From Flectonema sp. DT1601 (taxonomy: Eukaryota > Euglenozoa > Diplonemea > Diplonemida > Diplonemidae), in assembly GCA_964019425.1 (NCBI GenBank), contig OZ025781.1:558001-622000 (forward strand): a stretch of 64,000 nucleotides of DNA, given 5' to 3'. Made by a program: the position numbers and the translations under genes. Under the pieces are notes generated by a model, which was not told where the DNA came from, ran no database searches, and saw only the letters and a list, made by a program, of their open reading frames with translations. Positions 28,599 to 39,714 of this stretch are shown piece by piece (positions within the stretch are counted from its first letter, which is position 1; every line of letters starts with the position of its first letter).

Positions 28599-30821
28599 AT
28601 GGTCGGCAAGAAAGTAGTAAAGAGAAAGAAAGTAACCAAGTCAGCAGCAAAGGAAAAGAAAGAAGAAGTCGAAGCAGCTCCTGAGGCAGCCCCTGAAGCA
28701 GCTCCTATTATAAATGCTGATGAAGACAACGAAGGTGACAGTGACTATGGTGATTTTGAAGGAGGTGATGATGTGATCCAGGACGTATCGAGTAGTGAAG
28801 GAGGAGAACAAGGCGAATCCGACAGCTATTCCTCAGATGACGAGTTTGGAACCCTCACCAGAACTGGTGATATTCCCCTTCAATGGTACGAAGATGAAGA
28901 CCATGCTGGATACGATGTCGAAGGTAAAAAGATCATAAAACACACCAAAGACGCTCTTTCAAAACTTATTTCAAAATTCGATGATCCAGCTGAACTTATG
29001 ACCGTCTATGATAAATTAACTGGAAAGGGTCACAAACTATCAAAAGAAGATGTTGAATTAATACTTAGATTACAAAAAGGTCAATACACAGACCCAAACT
29101 ACAACCCTTACCCTGAAGCGATGGAATTTCAAAAGTGGAAACAAAACCCTTTTGATAAAGGTATGCCTAGCAAGGCGAGATTTCAACCGTCAAAACATGA
29201 GATGAGGATTGTTACTAAATTAATCCAAAAGTTGAAGAGGCTTGAAAAAATGCCACCTGAAGAGAAGGAAGACCCAAACGCTGAATATTTATTGTGGGGT
29301 GACGATAATGAAGAAGAAGAATTCGAAGACAGAGCTGCTCTCAGAAGAAGAAAGTTTTTAATCGGACCTCCAAAAGCAGAGCTTCCATCAACACTAGAGT
29401 CTTACAACCCTCCACTGGAGTATCTTCCAACTGAAGAACAGCGTGATGCGATTAAAGCTGAAAGACCAATTGATCAACCAGACTTCATAACAACAAAATA
29501 CGACTGCCTTCGTCACGTTCCATGGTACAAGGGAGCTTTAAGAGAAAGGTATCAGCGTTGTTTAGATCTGTATGCTTTTACTAGAAGGAAGAAGGAAAAG
29601 GTTGACATCGTACCAGATTCTCTTCTTCCTGATCTCCCAAAGCCAGAAGAACTCAGACCATACCCTCAGAAATTAGCATTCGTGTATAAAGGGCATACCG
29701 CACCTGTTCGTTCCATATCAGTTAATCATAATGGTCAGTATATCGCTACGGCTTGTGATGATCATTTTGCTCGTATTTATGAAGTAAACACTGGCAGACT
29801 TGTCGGAAAATACAATCTTAAAGCACCGGTTAGTACCATAGCATGGAACCCAAATCCACTTTTTAATATCGTAGCAGCAGCCAGTGATAAGATTATCCAC
29901 TTAATCGTAAACACTTCATGTGCGACTGAAGCTATTAATGAAGCCAGTGTGGAATACTTAAAACAGGGAGACAAAGAAACAACTGCAGAAGACTCAATGA
30001 AAATTGTATCAGAAATGTACGGTGAGGACGACGCTTCAGACCTGGATAAACAAGAAGACTTAGACGCTGATATTCACGATCCAGATGCACCTGAGAAAGA
30101 CTTGGTTGAGTGGATTGAACAACAAGAAAGTCAAAAAAGAGGTATCGTTGTTAAGGCTGTCCACCATCACAAAATTGTTAACTTTGCATGGCATCAAAAG
30201 GGTGACTATCTTGCGACTCTCTGCCCACGTGATAAGATGTCGAGACAGATCATATTAATGCAAGTGACTCAGAGATCTAGTCTGTCTCCTTTTAAAAGAT
30301 TTAAAGAGAAGGTTCAAAGTCTTTCTTTTCACCCTACTCAGCCTTACCTCTTGATAGGAACTGCACGTACCGTACGTGTTTACAATTTAGTACAAAGTCA
30401 GTTAGTGAAGAAGTTGCGTGGTACAGTCAACAGCATTAGCAGTATTGATGCTCACGCTGGAGGTGATAATATTTTGGTGGGTAGTCATGATGGAGCTGTG
30501 ATGTGGTACGACATGGATCTCTCTGAAAAACCTTATAAAAAATTAAATTCACACAAGCAAGGAGTCCAATCTGTGAAATATCATCCACAGCCAACTGTTT
30601 ATCCTCTATTCGCATCCGCTTCTGACTCCGGACAGATTCACATTTTTCATGGTCGTGTGTATGATGATTTGACTAAGAATGCCTTCCTCGTTCCATTAAA
30701 AATCATCAAGGGACACAAAGTAGTGAACTCTGTTGGTATTCTTAACATAGCATTTCATCCAACATTGCCGTGGTTGTTCTCTGCGGCGGCTGATGGAACT
30801 GTTAAATGTTGGACAGAATAA
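28599..30821 (+). CDS. BOP1: BOP1/Erb1, WD-repeat ribosome biogenesis factor
   Basis: 740 residues. BOP1 (yeast Erb1) with PES1 and WDR12 forms the PeBoW complex, needed for processing of the 27S/32S precursor and maturation of the 60S subunit in the nucleolus. The N-terminus is basic then acidic (about 1-90). The BOP1NT domain spans about 85-350, with the typical GDIPLQWYEDEDHAGYD, EFQKWKQNPFDKGMPSKARF and PDFITTKYDCLRHVPWYKGA stretches. From about 357 there are about seven WD repeats (GHTAPVRSISVNHNGQYIAT; HKIVNFAWHQKGDYLAT; final SAAADGTVKCWTE). Length and order match the family. The start is the first ATG after an AG 12 bases upstream. The coding frame has no intron. It lies about 700 bases downstream of LSU rRNA fragment A. 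Confidence 0.96.
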   Translation: MVGKKVVKRKKVTKSAAKEKKEEVEAAPEAAPEAAPIINADEDNEGDSDYGDFEGGDDVIQDVSSSEGGEQGESDSYSSDDEFGTLTRTGDIPLQWYEDEDHAGYDVEGKKIIKHTKDALSKLISKFDDPAELMTVYDKLTGKGHKLSKEDVELILRLQKGQYTDPNYNPYPEAMEFQKWKQNPFDKGMPSKARFQPSKHEMRIVTKLIQKLKRLEKMPPEEKEDPNAEYLLWGDDNEEEEFEDRAALRRRKFLIGPPKAELPSTLESYNPPLEYLPTEEQRDAIKAERPIDQPDFITTKYDCLRHVPWYKGALRERYQRCLDLYAFTRRKKEKVDIVPDSLLPDLPKPEELRPYPQKLAFVYKGHTAPVRSISVNHNGQYIATACDDHFARIYEVNTGRLVGKYNLKAPVSTIAWNPNPLFNIVAAASDKIIHLIVNTSCATEAINEASVEYLKQGDKETTAEDSMKIVSEMYGEDDASDLDKQEDLDADIHDPDAPEKDLVEWIEQQESQKRGIVVKAVHHHKIVNFAWHQKGDYLATLCPRDKMSRQIILMQVTQRSSLSPFKRFKEKVQSLSFHPTQPYLLIGTARTVRVYNLVQSQLVKKLRGTVNSISSIDAHAGGDNILVGSHDGAVMWYDMDLSEKPYKKLNSHKQGVQSVKYHPQPTVYPLFASASDSGQIHIFHGRVYDDLTKNAFLVPLKIIKGHKVVNSVGILNIAFHPTLPWLFSAAADGTVKCWTE

Positions 30822-31381
30822 AAATCGATTAGTCTTGTTGTATAAAATAAATGGAATCATTGGCGAAAGTTTTGTTACGAAGTGTTATGCCTACCCTATT
30901 TTCCCATTTTTTCTTTTTTTCCCTTTCCTTTCTTCTATTTTTTTTTTTCTTTTCTCACCAATTTTTTTTTTCATCTTTTTATTTATCAATCATAGTGGTT
31001 ACTACTCATGCTTTTTTTGTCATGGTTTTTTTTGTTTGCAGAACGAAGAAGGAATTTTTAAAGAGAATAATGAGTAAAGAGAAACCAAAAAAAAAAAAAA
31101 AAAAAAAAAAAACAACTCTTTTTTTTCTCGTTTTTATATTTGTTATCAAAATTACGAACTCGGTGACACCCCTCCAGCTGATTGTCATATAGTAGTAAAA
31201 GTAAATGTTAAAAAAAAAAAAAATAAATAAAAATAAATAACCAAAATCTTTTTGTTAACCAGGATAACAATCACAATTGAACTATTGCACAACAAAGCAA
31301 CGCACGAATGTTGACAGCACATCTGTAATTCTTTTTCTTATTCTTAAACAGCACACAAATAGAACTACCACCGATGATTAA
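30822..31381. other. Homopolymer-rich spacer
   Basis: T runs at 30890-30990 and A runs at 31085-31110. TATAAAATAAATGG follows the BOP1 stop and may hold its polyad site. TTCTTAAACAG (ending 31351) is the likely acceptor for the channel gene. Nothing else is seen. Confidence 0.45.
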
Positions 31382-33539
31382 ATGAACAAAATGGTTGATT
31401 TGCAGGTTCCACTCAACGGAGGGGTGGGAGTGTCACCTGCGGTACCTCCATGGAGCAATCACATCCTTGAACACCAGCTAACTGAATTAGACCAGTTCAC
31501 ACCAAAGACAATCAATAAATTGAGCATACGAAGCCTAACTGACGATGTCAGACCTCCAGACAGGGTTCATCATGCTTCATTCGCAGAGGAAATCGCGGTG
31601 GTGGAAGAATACGGATCGTCAATCGGATCTCAAAGTGATAAATTTGGTAAAAATAAAAAACACTACTTAACAGTTCATAATAGTGAAAACGAAATTCCTT
31701 TACGAAGACAACGATCAAGGGAACGAGCTCAATCAGTCAGTGCTGTATTAAGAGCATCTGGTATTGACGTAGCTGGTCTTCGAAATGCATTCAGCGCTCT
31801 TGATGTTCAGGGAGATGGCGGACTTGAACGGTTTGAGTTCAGACGAATGTGGAAAGAAATCTTTCCACAACGTCCTCTTGATCAAGAGTCTTGGAAAACA
31901 ACCGAAAGAATGTTCAGTGAAATCGATTTTGACGGAAGCGGTGTCATTACGTTTGAAGAAATAATTGCATACTTAGAACAGAATCGACAAACTGAATTGA
32001 GACAGGGAAACGGTCCGACAACAATGAGACAATGGATTTGGGCATTCGCGGGAACAGAATCAGGACCTCCATCGACATCAGGAAGCATAAGAATACTAAT
32101 TTATATTTGGAAATTATTAGGTCAAGTTTTAATGATTGTAAACGTTACATGTCTGATGGTAGAATCAATGCCGGCTAGTCAACCGAATGCTGAACGTTTT
32201 TATCACTCAGATGCTGAAACAGATATAACTCGTACACTTCAAATAATCTGTAATATGTTCTTCTCAGTTGAACTTATTGGTTACTGCATTGGTTACCCTG
32301 ATAAAATAGTATATTCTAATGAGAGTCAAACTGATCACCATGATTCTGATTCAGAAGACCTCGGAGGAACAATGAAAACAATTCAAATAGCTACAGCACT
32401 TAATGATGAGGGAAACGTAAAAGTTATGAAATTCGCTTTCTTACTGAGATGGGAATTTTGGATTGAATTGGCCGCGTTGGTCGGTTTCTACATCGACTTT
32501 ATATCGTCGTCTGATGTCATAGAACTACGAGGCCTTGCTATATTCCGAATCTTTAGAATTACAACGGCCATCCGAGCCCTCCGCTACACCGGATTGTTCA
32601 AGACTAGGAACATTCCTGAGTTGGGAGCGGCTTTACGAAAATCGTTTATTTCTCTTTTATTTTTATTTATACTTTTAGCAACGTGTATATTTATTAGTGC
32701 TACATTGATCTTCTATGCTGAAACAAGAGATGCTAAATTTATGAATGGTAGTTGGTATAGATTAAATGATACAAAGTATGGCAGTGCTGCTGGAGCACGA
32801 ATTCAATTTCAGTCCATCCCTGAATCACTGTGGTGGGGAATAGTAACAATAACAACCGTAGGGTATGGAGATATGTATCCTGATACTTTCTGGGGAAGGG
32901 TATGTTTTTTTTTTTTTTTTTCTTTTTCTTCTTCAAAAAAAAATAAATTCCAATATATTTCAGGCCGTAGCTGCATGCACTATGTTCGCTGGTGTCGTCG
33001 TGGTCAGTTTTCCGATTACGATATTGCAGTCGACGTTTCAGGTATGTATTTTCTCTCAATGTGATGTGGTTATTAGAATCTGAAAAAAACAAAAAAAACG
33101 AAAAAAAAAACAGCAAATGGAAGAAGGCCGTTTAGAACGAGAACTAAAACTTGAGAATTGTAAAGAATTCTACGATGCAATAAAACAATGGTTAGAAACT
33201 GGTGCGAGGGTCACAAAAGATCCAAAGCTACTAAGTAGTGCACCGTCAAGTAGACGACCCACAGCAATGGGACCTATTGACGGAATGCATAACTTATCAA
33301 ATGGAAGTAGTGAACACATGACTACTTTATGTACTAACATTGAATCACTATTTAAGAAAACAATTAATCAGCTTGAGGCTGGAATGAGTGCTCGCTTTGA
33401 CAGGTTGGAATCTCGAATCTCACGCCTCGAAGATGTCATCGTTCGTCAGCAAGTCTCGAGTAATAACAGTGTTAGTAGCCCTAGCGGAAGCAATCAAAAA
33501 AAGTTTTTCATAAATCTTGAGGAGCCTCCTTTAATATAG
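31382..33539 (+). CDS. EF-hand voltage-gated potassium channel, three exons
   Basis: Exons 31382-32899, 32964-33041 and 33114-33539 give 673 residues. A cytosolic N-terminus carries one clear EF-hand (DFDGSGVITFEE, about 182) and a weaker one before it. A six-helix channel core follows from about 240: S4 at about 382 has Arg every third residue (RIFRITTAIRALR), S5 about 420-445, the pore with TTVGYGD (about 492), and S6 AVAACTMFAGVVVVSFPITI encoded mainly by the small second exon. The TVGYGD filter marks K+ selectivity, and the PVP-like bend is SFPIT. The C-terminus has two short coiled coils (about 535-560; about 620-645 RFDRLESRISRLEDVI), likely for tetramer assembly. Calcium binding to the EF-hand may tune gating; this is inference. 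Confidence 0.93.
32900..32963 (+). other. Intron 1 of the potassium channel gene
   Basis: 64 bases, phase 0, GTATG followed at once by a T run of about 16; an A run of 9 lies near the middle and the 3' end is ATATATTTCAG. Splicing rebuilds the S6 helix. Confidence 0.9.
33042..33113 (+). other. Intron 2 of the potassium channel gene
   Basis: 72 bases, GTATGTATTTTC at the 5' end; the 3' end is an A-rich stretch ending ACAG, without a pyrimidine tract. It joins S6 (STFQ) to the C-terminal coiled coil (QMEEGRLERE). Confidence 0.9.
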
Positions 33540-34077
33540 CTGGTACCCCCCGTATGATTGGCGTGTACAGAAGTTGCCTTAATTGTTCCGCATACCAGTA
33601 CACATAAAGTTGCCACTTACTCTTTTTTATTTCAATCAACAATTTTCTTTTTTTTGCTGCGTCAATTTCATATGTAGCCTCGACTCTCTTTTTGTGGGTG
33701 AATTATTGTTATTTATTATTTTTTTTTTTTTACAATTTGACGATTTTTATTATTTGTTAAATTTTCTGCGTTTTTTTTTTTTAAGTTGTTTCGTTCTTTT
33801 AGTCTATCCAAAGTCATTTTCCCCCCTCTCTTTTTCTTTTTGTGCAGTTAATTTGTTTTCTTATTCGCCTTCATCAAACTGGTATGTCAAAGATCTATTG
33901 GTCGCGATGTCGGCACTGCTTGCATCATTTATAATGAAGTACTCTTTTGCTTCTTAAAAAGGGGAAAAAAAAATAAAAATAAAAAAAATAAATAACTAGT
34001 CAGTTTTTTTAAGGTGTGTCAGGATGAGGAAATTTTCCCTCCCATTTTTTTTGTTTTTTCTTTTTTCCACCCTTAGT

Positions 34078-34140
34078 CACTGTATCTAAAAACTAATGCT
34101 AAAATTATCGTTATGTTTTTATTATGATACAACACAGTTG
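34078..34140 (+). repeat. Dispersed repeat family 3, partial copy
   Basis: AGTCACTGTATC, ATCGTTATG and GATACAACACAGTTGTGATTTT resemble the segments at 61650-61725 and 60665-60735. Only the 3' part of the family is present. Confidence 0.5.
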
Positions 34141-35169
34141 TGATTTTTTACGAAAATCGGAACATATATTTTCCCCTCCCATTGTTGTTCTCATTGAATA
34201 GCCGTTGTCATGTTTTTAACTATTTTAATATGTGGTTAACAAATAGGGCTTGCATTACTCCTTAGTTAGCTGTCTCATAAATTACTAATTGTTTATATTA
34301 GACAACTTTGATTTATTTATATCATCGTGAAAGGCTTAAACCGTTAACCCCCCGGAGGGAGGGGATTTCTCTTGTAAAACTAGTTTGGCTTTTTTTTTTT
34401 TTTTTTTTTTTAATTGTCAGATGGTGACTTAGTAGCGCTGCTGTTTGTTTGAAGAATGTCTTGTAGAAAAAAGAGTGGTTGAGAAGAAATTTCTTTTTAA
34501 AAAAAGAAATTAAATTCACAAGAGTTTCTTCTGATTTCACAACCGGAAGTCGGAATTTAGCTTTCCTGTATAACTAAGTTGATACGACATGTGTCGTTCG
34601 ACTTTTTTTTTTTGGTTTTTATGTTTTTTTTTCAAATGCTGACGGCGAGTGAATTTTAGTTTTTCTTTTCTTTTTTTTTTTGAGTTCCTTCATTTTTAAG
34701 GTTCTTAAGCATTCGATTGGGGAGAAAGTTGTCGGTTGCCATCTCTGTTGTTTTTCACAATAGTCCTTCCACCCTGTTTTTGGTTGAGATGCTGACTACA
34801 TCATAAGCATCGTAGGTGATTATAGCTACACACCTTTCCTGTCTCAGTTGGATAATGCTAAGAAGTCCCGTCAGCTATATTGAAGTTGTCGTGAAAAAAA
34901 AAATAGACTTCTGTCTGTTTTTTTTTTTTTTTTTTTTCCCCCCCTTCCCTTCTCCGCTTTCTTTTTATTATTATTATAAGTTTTATTATTATTATGCACA
35001 GCTTGGGTTGGGTTCAACCTAATCTCAGCTGATCAAAAGCAAATATATGATAGCCCGTCCTGACGAGCTCCGATGGACATGAAGAAATAGATTCTTTTTG
35101 AATAGACATTTGACATATCCGATTTATCAAAAAAAAAAAAAAAACTAGTGAAGTCCTAAAAGGGACAAA

Positions 35170-35215
35170 TAAAACTACGTATTCCACGGTGTTTTATGGA
35201 ACAGCAGAACAGTGT
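35170..35215 (+). repeat. Dispersed repeat family 2, copy A
   Basis: AAACTACGTATTCCAC followed by TTATGGAACAGCAGAACAGTGTG. The 3' part matches copy C (TTATGGAACAGCGGAACAATTGTG). Confidence 0.65.
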
Positions 35216-35421
35216 GTTTTTAACTTTTTCTTCTTCTTCTTCTTATTTTTTGTCCCCCATTTTTTTTTTAAAATATATATTTGATGTAGTAGTACACTAT
35301 CTAAAAACAAAAACTCATATTCTATCTTCATTCTGGTTGAATGAACGATAGATATTTCACGTATTGGTATCCCCCATTCTCAAAATTACTTCATCCCTAC
35401 ATGTCTTGATCTCCCAAGCCA

Positions 35422-35550
35422 ATCTAACTAACTAATAAGGCCTGAAACTACGTATTCCACAAGTGTATTATTTGTTTGTTGTCCTACGAACTTTTGCATT
35501 CGATTGAATTTTCCCGCCCTCTCCCCTTCTTTTGACTGATAATCATTAAT
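35422..35550 (+). repeat. Dispersed repeat family 2, copy B
   Basis: Begins AACTAACTAATAAGGCCTG then AAACTACGTATTCCACAAGT and continues into TATTTGTTTGTTGTCCTACGAA, ending near GACTGATAATCATTAATAC. This second part recurs at about 58968-59042. Confidence 0.7.
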
Positions 35551-35612
35551 ACTAACTAATAAGGCCTGAAACTACGTATTCCACAAGTGTATTATGGAAC
35601 AGCGGAACAATT
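35551..35612 (+). repeat. Dispersed repeat family 2, copy C
   Basis: Starts exactly where copy B ends, with the same AACTAATAAGGCCTGAAACT and ACGTATTCCACAAGTGTATT, then TATGGAACAGCGGAACAATT. Copies B and C are head to tail. Confidence 0.7.
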
Positions 35613-36215
35613 GTGTTTTTTATATTTTAATTTAGTGCACTTTTTTTTATAATAAACTCATACTCTTACTAACAATCACTTGTTCACTGCGGTGAACTCA
35701 CACGTTATATTGTTTCGGCAGTGTACCTACGAATCATCAAATGTTATGAAAAAAAATTTAAAAAAAAAAAAAAGAAAATTGCGCTTAATTAAAGGCTTAC
35801 TTGCAGCGAATATCATCCTTCAGACAACCGATTTTGATAACATAAAACAAAGCTGTGCTGGGATACTGCTGTACTTAAGGCCTGTGCGATTATGGAATGT
35901 AAAAAAAAACAGATTCGAAGTTTCAGTATTTTTTTTTCTTTTTTTGTTTCCCCCTTTTTGCAGTTTTGAAGTAAGTTTATTTATTTGTTTATTTTTTTTT
36001 TCCTGTACACTTAGTCACTCAGGTGTAATTCTTACGTCGTTCTGTTGATGGATCAATTCTAAAAAAAAAAAAAAAAAAAAAAGTTTACCTCCCTTTTGCT
36101 GTTCTTGTATGATGTAAGTATTATTATTGTTATTGAAAAAAAATAAAAAAAAAAAAATAGTTCAGAATTTTTTTTTTTTTTTTTAAATTCAATTTATCAG
36201 ACAGGTCTGTTCGCT

Positions 36216-38969
36216 ATGTATGGTTACCTAAAATTAAAGGCAAATGTCCTTCAGTGGAAAACGTTTTTTGGAACGATAGATGATAAAAGGCGGGTCTTGA
36301 GACTGTCAGAAACTCCATGCACGAGATGTCAACGAGCAATAAAGATAATTGGATCGCAAATACAACTAGACAGGATCGATACTGACTTTCTACTTGTCGA
36401 CAGTCAAGGCGTAATATCACAATTCAGAGCCACATCACCTATCGCATGTGGCATGTGGTTGGCATATATAAAAATGATGATACAGGGAATCGATCCCAGG
36501 GAATTATTTGTTATGACACCAAAACGAGTTCGTTTCAACCTATCAAGTCGAAGCATTCCTTATTCACTTAAAATACAACTAACGAAGGTAGCAGAGGCGG
36601 AATCAAAAGAAAGATTAAGAAATAAAGAAGTTGAAAGACAAGTTTTTTCAGACTTCTGGGCTGAATTTAGACAGGCAACATTTTATAGGGTGAGGTCGGA
36701 GATAAGATCACAGTTAGTTGGAATGGGGTTTAGTGAAGATTTGGCATCTGAAGCTGCATCGCAATGCAGCGGCAGAGTTGAAAGAGCAATAGAAATATTG
36801 GAATCACCTGAGCAGCTTGCCAACAGTGAAAAGATGTTTCACAACAAGATCGCAGTGCTAATTGAGAATTTTGGATATTCTGGTGATGAGGCTGAGATGG
36901 CTCTCTCAATCACTGATGGTGACATAGACAAGGCACTTGAGACGCTAAAAGAACAAGGCGTTGAGCCTCGTTCATTCAGCTTCTCATACCACTCTGCAGC
37001 ACCTAGCAACCCAGCCGATATGATTACACAACTATTAACGATGGGATTCTCACAGGAAGATGCTGCTATGGCTCTGAACGAGGCAGATGGTGATTTCAAA
37101 CTTGCGGTCCACAGCCTTAAAAACAGAACTCGTCTCCTTCCTGAAACACACTCCAATAACCTCGCAAAATTATTAGCAATGGGATACTCTCCTGAAGATG
37201 CCGAAGACGCCTTGGGTGAGGCTGAAGGAGATCTAACAAATGCTGTTGAACTTCTGTCTTCTTTACAACAACAACAGGCGTCTCCTCGAAGCACTCGGGC
37301 TGATCAAATTACTAAATTAGCATCACTCGGTTTCAGTAGAGAAAGTGCAGACAGGGCGCTACAGGCAGCAGACGGAGACTTTGGTGCTGCAGTAGCGATC
37401 CTCGAATCCCAAAGACGGATCACGTCGATGGATAGTTCTCAGCCGAGAGCACATGTAGTCAGTCCAACTAATACTAATACTGATATGATTAAAGCTGCTG
37501 CTTCGGGAGCTGCAAAGAAATTAGTGAAGCTGGGAGGTGGAGTTCGTGACGCTGTCCAAAAGAAACTTTTACCTGTTATTCCAACAGATGAAGCAACCAC
37601 TTCAGAACAAACACCAACAGTTACCGAGAATGATATTGTTAAAGACATCGACATCACTACTACTCATGAGAATCCATTCAGTGAAACAGATGAAGGAGCT
37701 GATGACTTGTCTGAGTTTCTGGGACCCGCAGGACCAGAGGCTTTAATACTTTCACCTATTCAACAAACACCTGATAAACAACAACAGAATATATTTACTA
37801 AAACTATGGCGACTGGTTTAAACTTTGAAGACATTGAACAAACACCCACAAAGGTAAACTGTAATAATAACAACCAGCCTGCTGATCAACTTTGTGGACT
37901 CGATGACTCTACAGAGGAAGCAACTCCGATGGATTCGGAAACACGTTTACCGTTTTCACCCGGCTTCTCTTCAATTGAGTCACCTCCTGCTCCTGTTCAA
38001 ACTAACACTGCTTCACCAACTCATGTGGATCCGGAAAATAACTGCGAGAAGCCATCCTTCAGTAGTAAATTATCACCTGAATCTGATAAACATAACAACA
38101 CTGAGAACACTCCCACAACTGACGAAGTACCGGTCGTAGTATCTGAACCAGAAACTTGTGAAAATGATAAACAGCAAGACAGCAGTGAAACTCTAAATGA
38201 AAATAAGTCGGATGAGGTAACGAAACCTGCTGAGGAAGAAACTGAAGTCCTTCCACCTGTGGTCTCTGAACCAGAAGTTGAGAAGGAAGATGAAAACCAA
38301 CCAACACCAGAAGCTGCTGAAGAGATTGAAACCTCTACACCCGCAGTGGTCTCTGAATTAGAAACTTGTGAAAATAATAAACAGCAGGAGGGTAGTGAAC
38401 AGGAGGGTAGTGAACAGGAGGGTAGTGAATCTCCTAAAGAAGTTTGTAAAGCTGACAAGGAGGATGAGAACCAGTCGACATTAGAACCTGCTGAGGAAGA
38501 AACTGAAATCACTGCACCAGCTGTGGTCTCTGAATTAGAAACTTGTGAAAATAATAAACAGCAAGACAGCAGTGAAACTTTAAATGAAGAGAAAACGAAA
38601 CCTGCTGAGGAAGAAACTGAAGTCCTTCCACCTGTGGTCTCTGAACCAGAAGTTGAGAAGGAAGATGAAAACCAACCAACACCAGAAGCTGCTGAAGAGA
38701 TTGAAACCTCTACACCCGCAGTGGTCTCTGAATTAGAAACTTGTGAAAATGATAAACAGCAAGACAGCAGTGAAACTCTAAATGAAGAGAAGGTGGATGA
38801 GGTAACGAAACCTGCTGAGGAAGAAGGTGAAGCCCCTCCACCAACTGCCATTTCTAAACCGGGATGTGACCTCAATGGTGAAGAACCAAATGATGAGGAA
38901 GAGAAGCAACCAACTCAACTAAAAAGTGATCCTCAAGAACAACAACCAGAAGAAGTGACTGCTAATTAG
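36216..38969 (+). CDS. PH-like domain plus five UBA domains and an acidic repeat tail
   Basis: 917 residues, no intron. Residues 1-95 look like a pleckstrin-homology fold (YGYLKLKANVLQWKTFFGTI start, CGMWLAYIKMMI terminal helix). Five UBA domains follow, at about 163-195, 207-240, 268-300, 313-345 and 360-392; each has the MGF/MGY/LGF loop and helix-ending D.D..A...L pattern (MGFSEDLASEAASQ, MGFSQEDAAMALNEADGD, MGYSPEDAEDALGEAEGD). UBA domains bind ubiquitin, so this may be a membrane-linked ubiquitin receptor. From about 560 the protein is acidic, low in complexity and built of near-identical tandem blocks around PVVSEPE and CENDKQQDSSETLNE (about 38130-38790), including EGSEQ triplets. The start at 36216 lies 16 bases after TTTATCAG. 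Confidence 0.88.
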   Translation: MYGYLKLKANVLQWKTFFGTIDDKRRVLRLSETPCTRCQRAIKIIGSQIQLDRIDTDFLLVDSQGVISQFRATSPIACGMWLAYIKMMIQGIDPRELFVMTPKRVRFNLSSRSIPYSLKIQLTKVAEAESKERLRNKEVERQVFSDFWAEFRQATFYRVRSEIRSQLVGMGFSEDLASEAASQCSGRVERAIEILESPEQLANSEKMFHNKIAVLIENFGYSGDEAEMALSITDGDIDKALETLKEQGVEPRSFSFSYHSAAPSNPADMITQLLTMGFSQEDAAMALNEADGDFKLAVHSLKNRTRLLPETHSNNLAKLLAMGYSPEDAEDALGEAEGDLTNAVELLSSLQQQQASPRSTRADQITKLASLGFSRESADRALQAADGDFGAAVAILESQRRITSMDSSQPRAHVVSPTNTNTDMIKAAASGAAKKLVKLGGGVRDAVQKKLLPVIPTDEATTSEQTPTVTENDIVKDIDITTTHENPFSETDEGADDLSEFLGPAGPEALILSPIQQTPDKQQQNIFTKTMATGLNFEDIEQTPTKVNCNNNNQPADQLCGLDDSTEEATPMDSETRLPFSPGFSSIESPPAPVQTNTASPTHVDPENNCEKPSFSSKLSPESDKHNNTENTPTTDEVPVVVSEPETCENDKQQDSSETLNENKSDEVTKPAEEETEVLPPVVSEPEVEKEDENQPTPEAAEEIETSTPAVVSELETCENNKQQEGSEQEGSEQEGSESPKEVCKADKEDENQSTLEPAEEETEITAPAVVSELETCENNKQQDSSETLNEEKTKPAEEETEVLPPVVSEPEVEKEDENQPTPEAAEEIETSTPAVVSELETCENDKQQDSSETLNEEKVDEVTKPAEEEGEAPPPTAISKPGCDLNGEEPNDEEEKQPTQLKSDPQEQQPEEVTAN

Positions 38970-39368
38970 AGTGTTGTAATGCTTATTGGTAGTTTATTTA
39001 CACACCGTGTTGCAGCAATCTTCCGACACGTTTTAGAACAACAATCCTTCCTTTAGAGAGATGACATATCCTTCTGTTGTGATTGATGTGACATATCTGA
39101 GAGTTAACTTTATAACGATGTGTGTCTAACGTTTGACGTCTTTTGTACTGTTTTTTTTTTAAGAAATATAAGCGCAGCGTAATTACAGTAATTAGAACCC
39201 TGTTCATTGTGTATTGTAATACGATTAATGTTCCTGATGTGGATACTGTTGTTATGCCTATTCTTTTTTAGCGCATTCACCCTATGGGTACAATAATACG
39301 AGTGAAATTGCCTGTTTGGTATCTTTTCAGACGATTTCCATTTCTTTCTTTTTTTTTTTTTTTTGTTG

Positions 39369-39500
39369 TTGCACCCGACAAAGTCGGAGAAGAAAACTAT
39401 TCAGATTAAGAGAGCCGTTTTATTTATTATATTTAAATCTATTGTCTATTGTTCACTGAGCCGCCAGAAATGCTGTCTGCGATCAACAAAATATAAGAAT
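39369..39500 (+). repeat. Dispersed repeat family 1, diverged copy E
   Basis: CACCCGACAAAGTCGGAGAA, AACTATTCAGATT at the start and TGCTGTCTGCGATCAACAAA, ATATAAG at the end match family 1; the middle (GAGCCGTTTTATTTATTATA) instead matches the copy at 57436. Confidence 0.65.
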
Positions 39501-39714
39501 TCTTTTTTTTCATTTCTATTCAACGACACAGGTAAGAACTCTTATACCTTGTCGTTTTTGGGTCTTGGAAACAGTTACGGATTGAATCTTCTGTTTCTGT
39601 GAGTTACCCTCCTAGAGCACTCATAATATACAGTAACGTTTGATTAAATTACTTATTAAGTAAATGCTACACACAGACCTTTAGGAGTGAAAAAAAAAGA
39701 GAGAAATTATGATC

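Larger units (their letters stand above)
33540..36215. other. 2.7-kb spacer with three kinds of dispersed repeats
   Basis: No gene is supported. It holds three copies of repeat family 2, one fragment of family 3 (34078-34140), a GC-rich hairpin CCCCCCGGAGGGAGGGG near 34350, and many A/T runs. A possible small open frame at about 35800-35910 is too short to call. The end, T run then AATTTATCAG (36191-36200), is a classical acceptor for the next gene. Confidence 0.5.

Noticed and set aside
35810-35900. LSU piece with ATAAAACAAAGC
   Set aside because: The match to AATTAAAACAAAGCATTGCG is short and the following GCATTGCG/CGCAATG stem cannot form.
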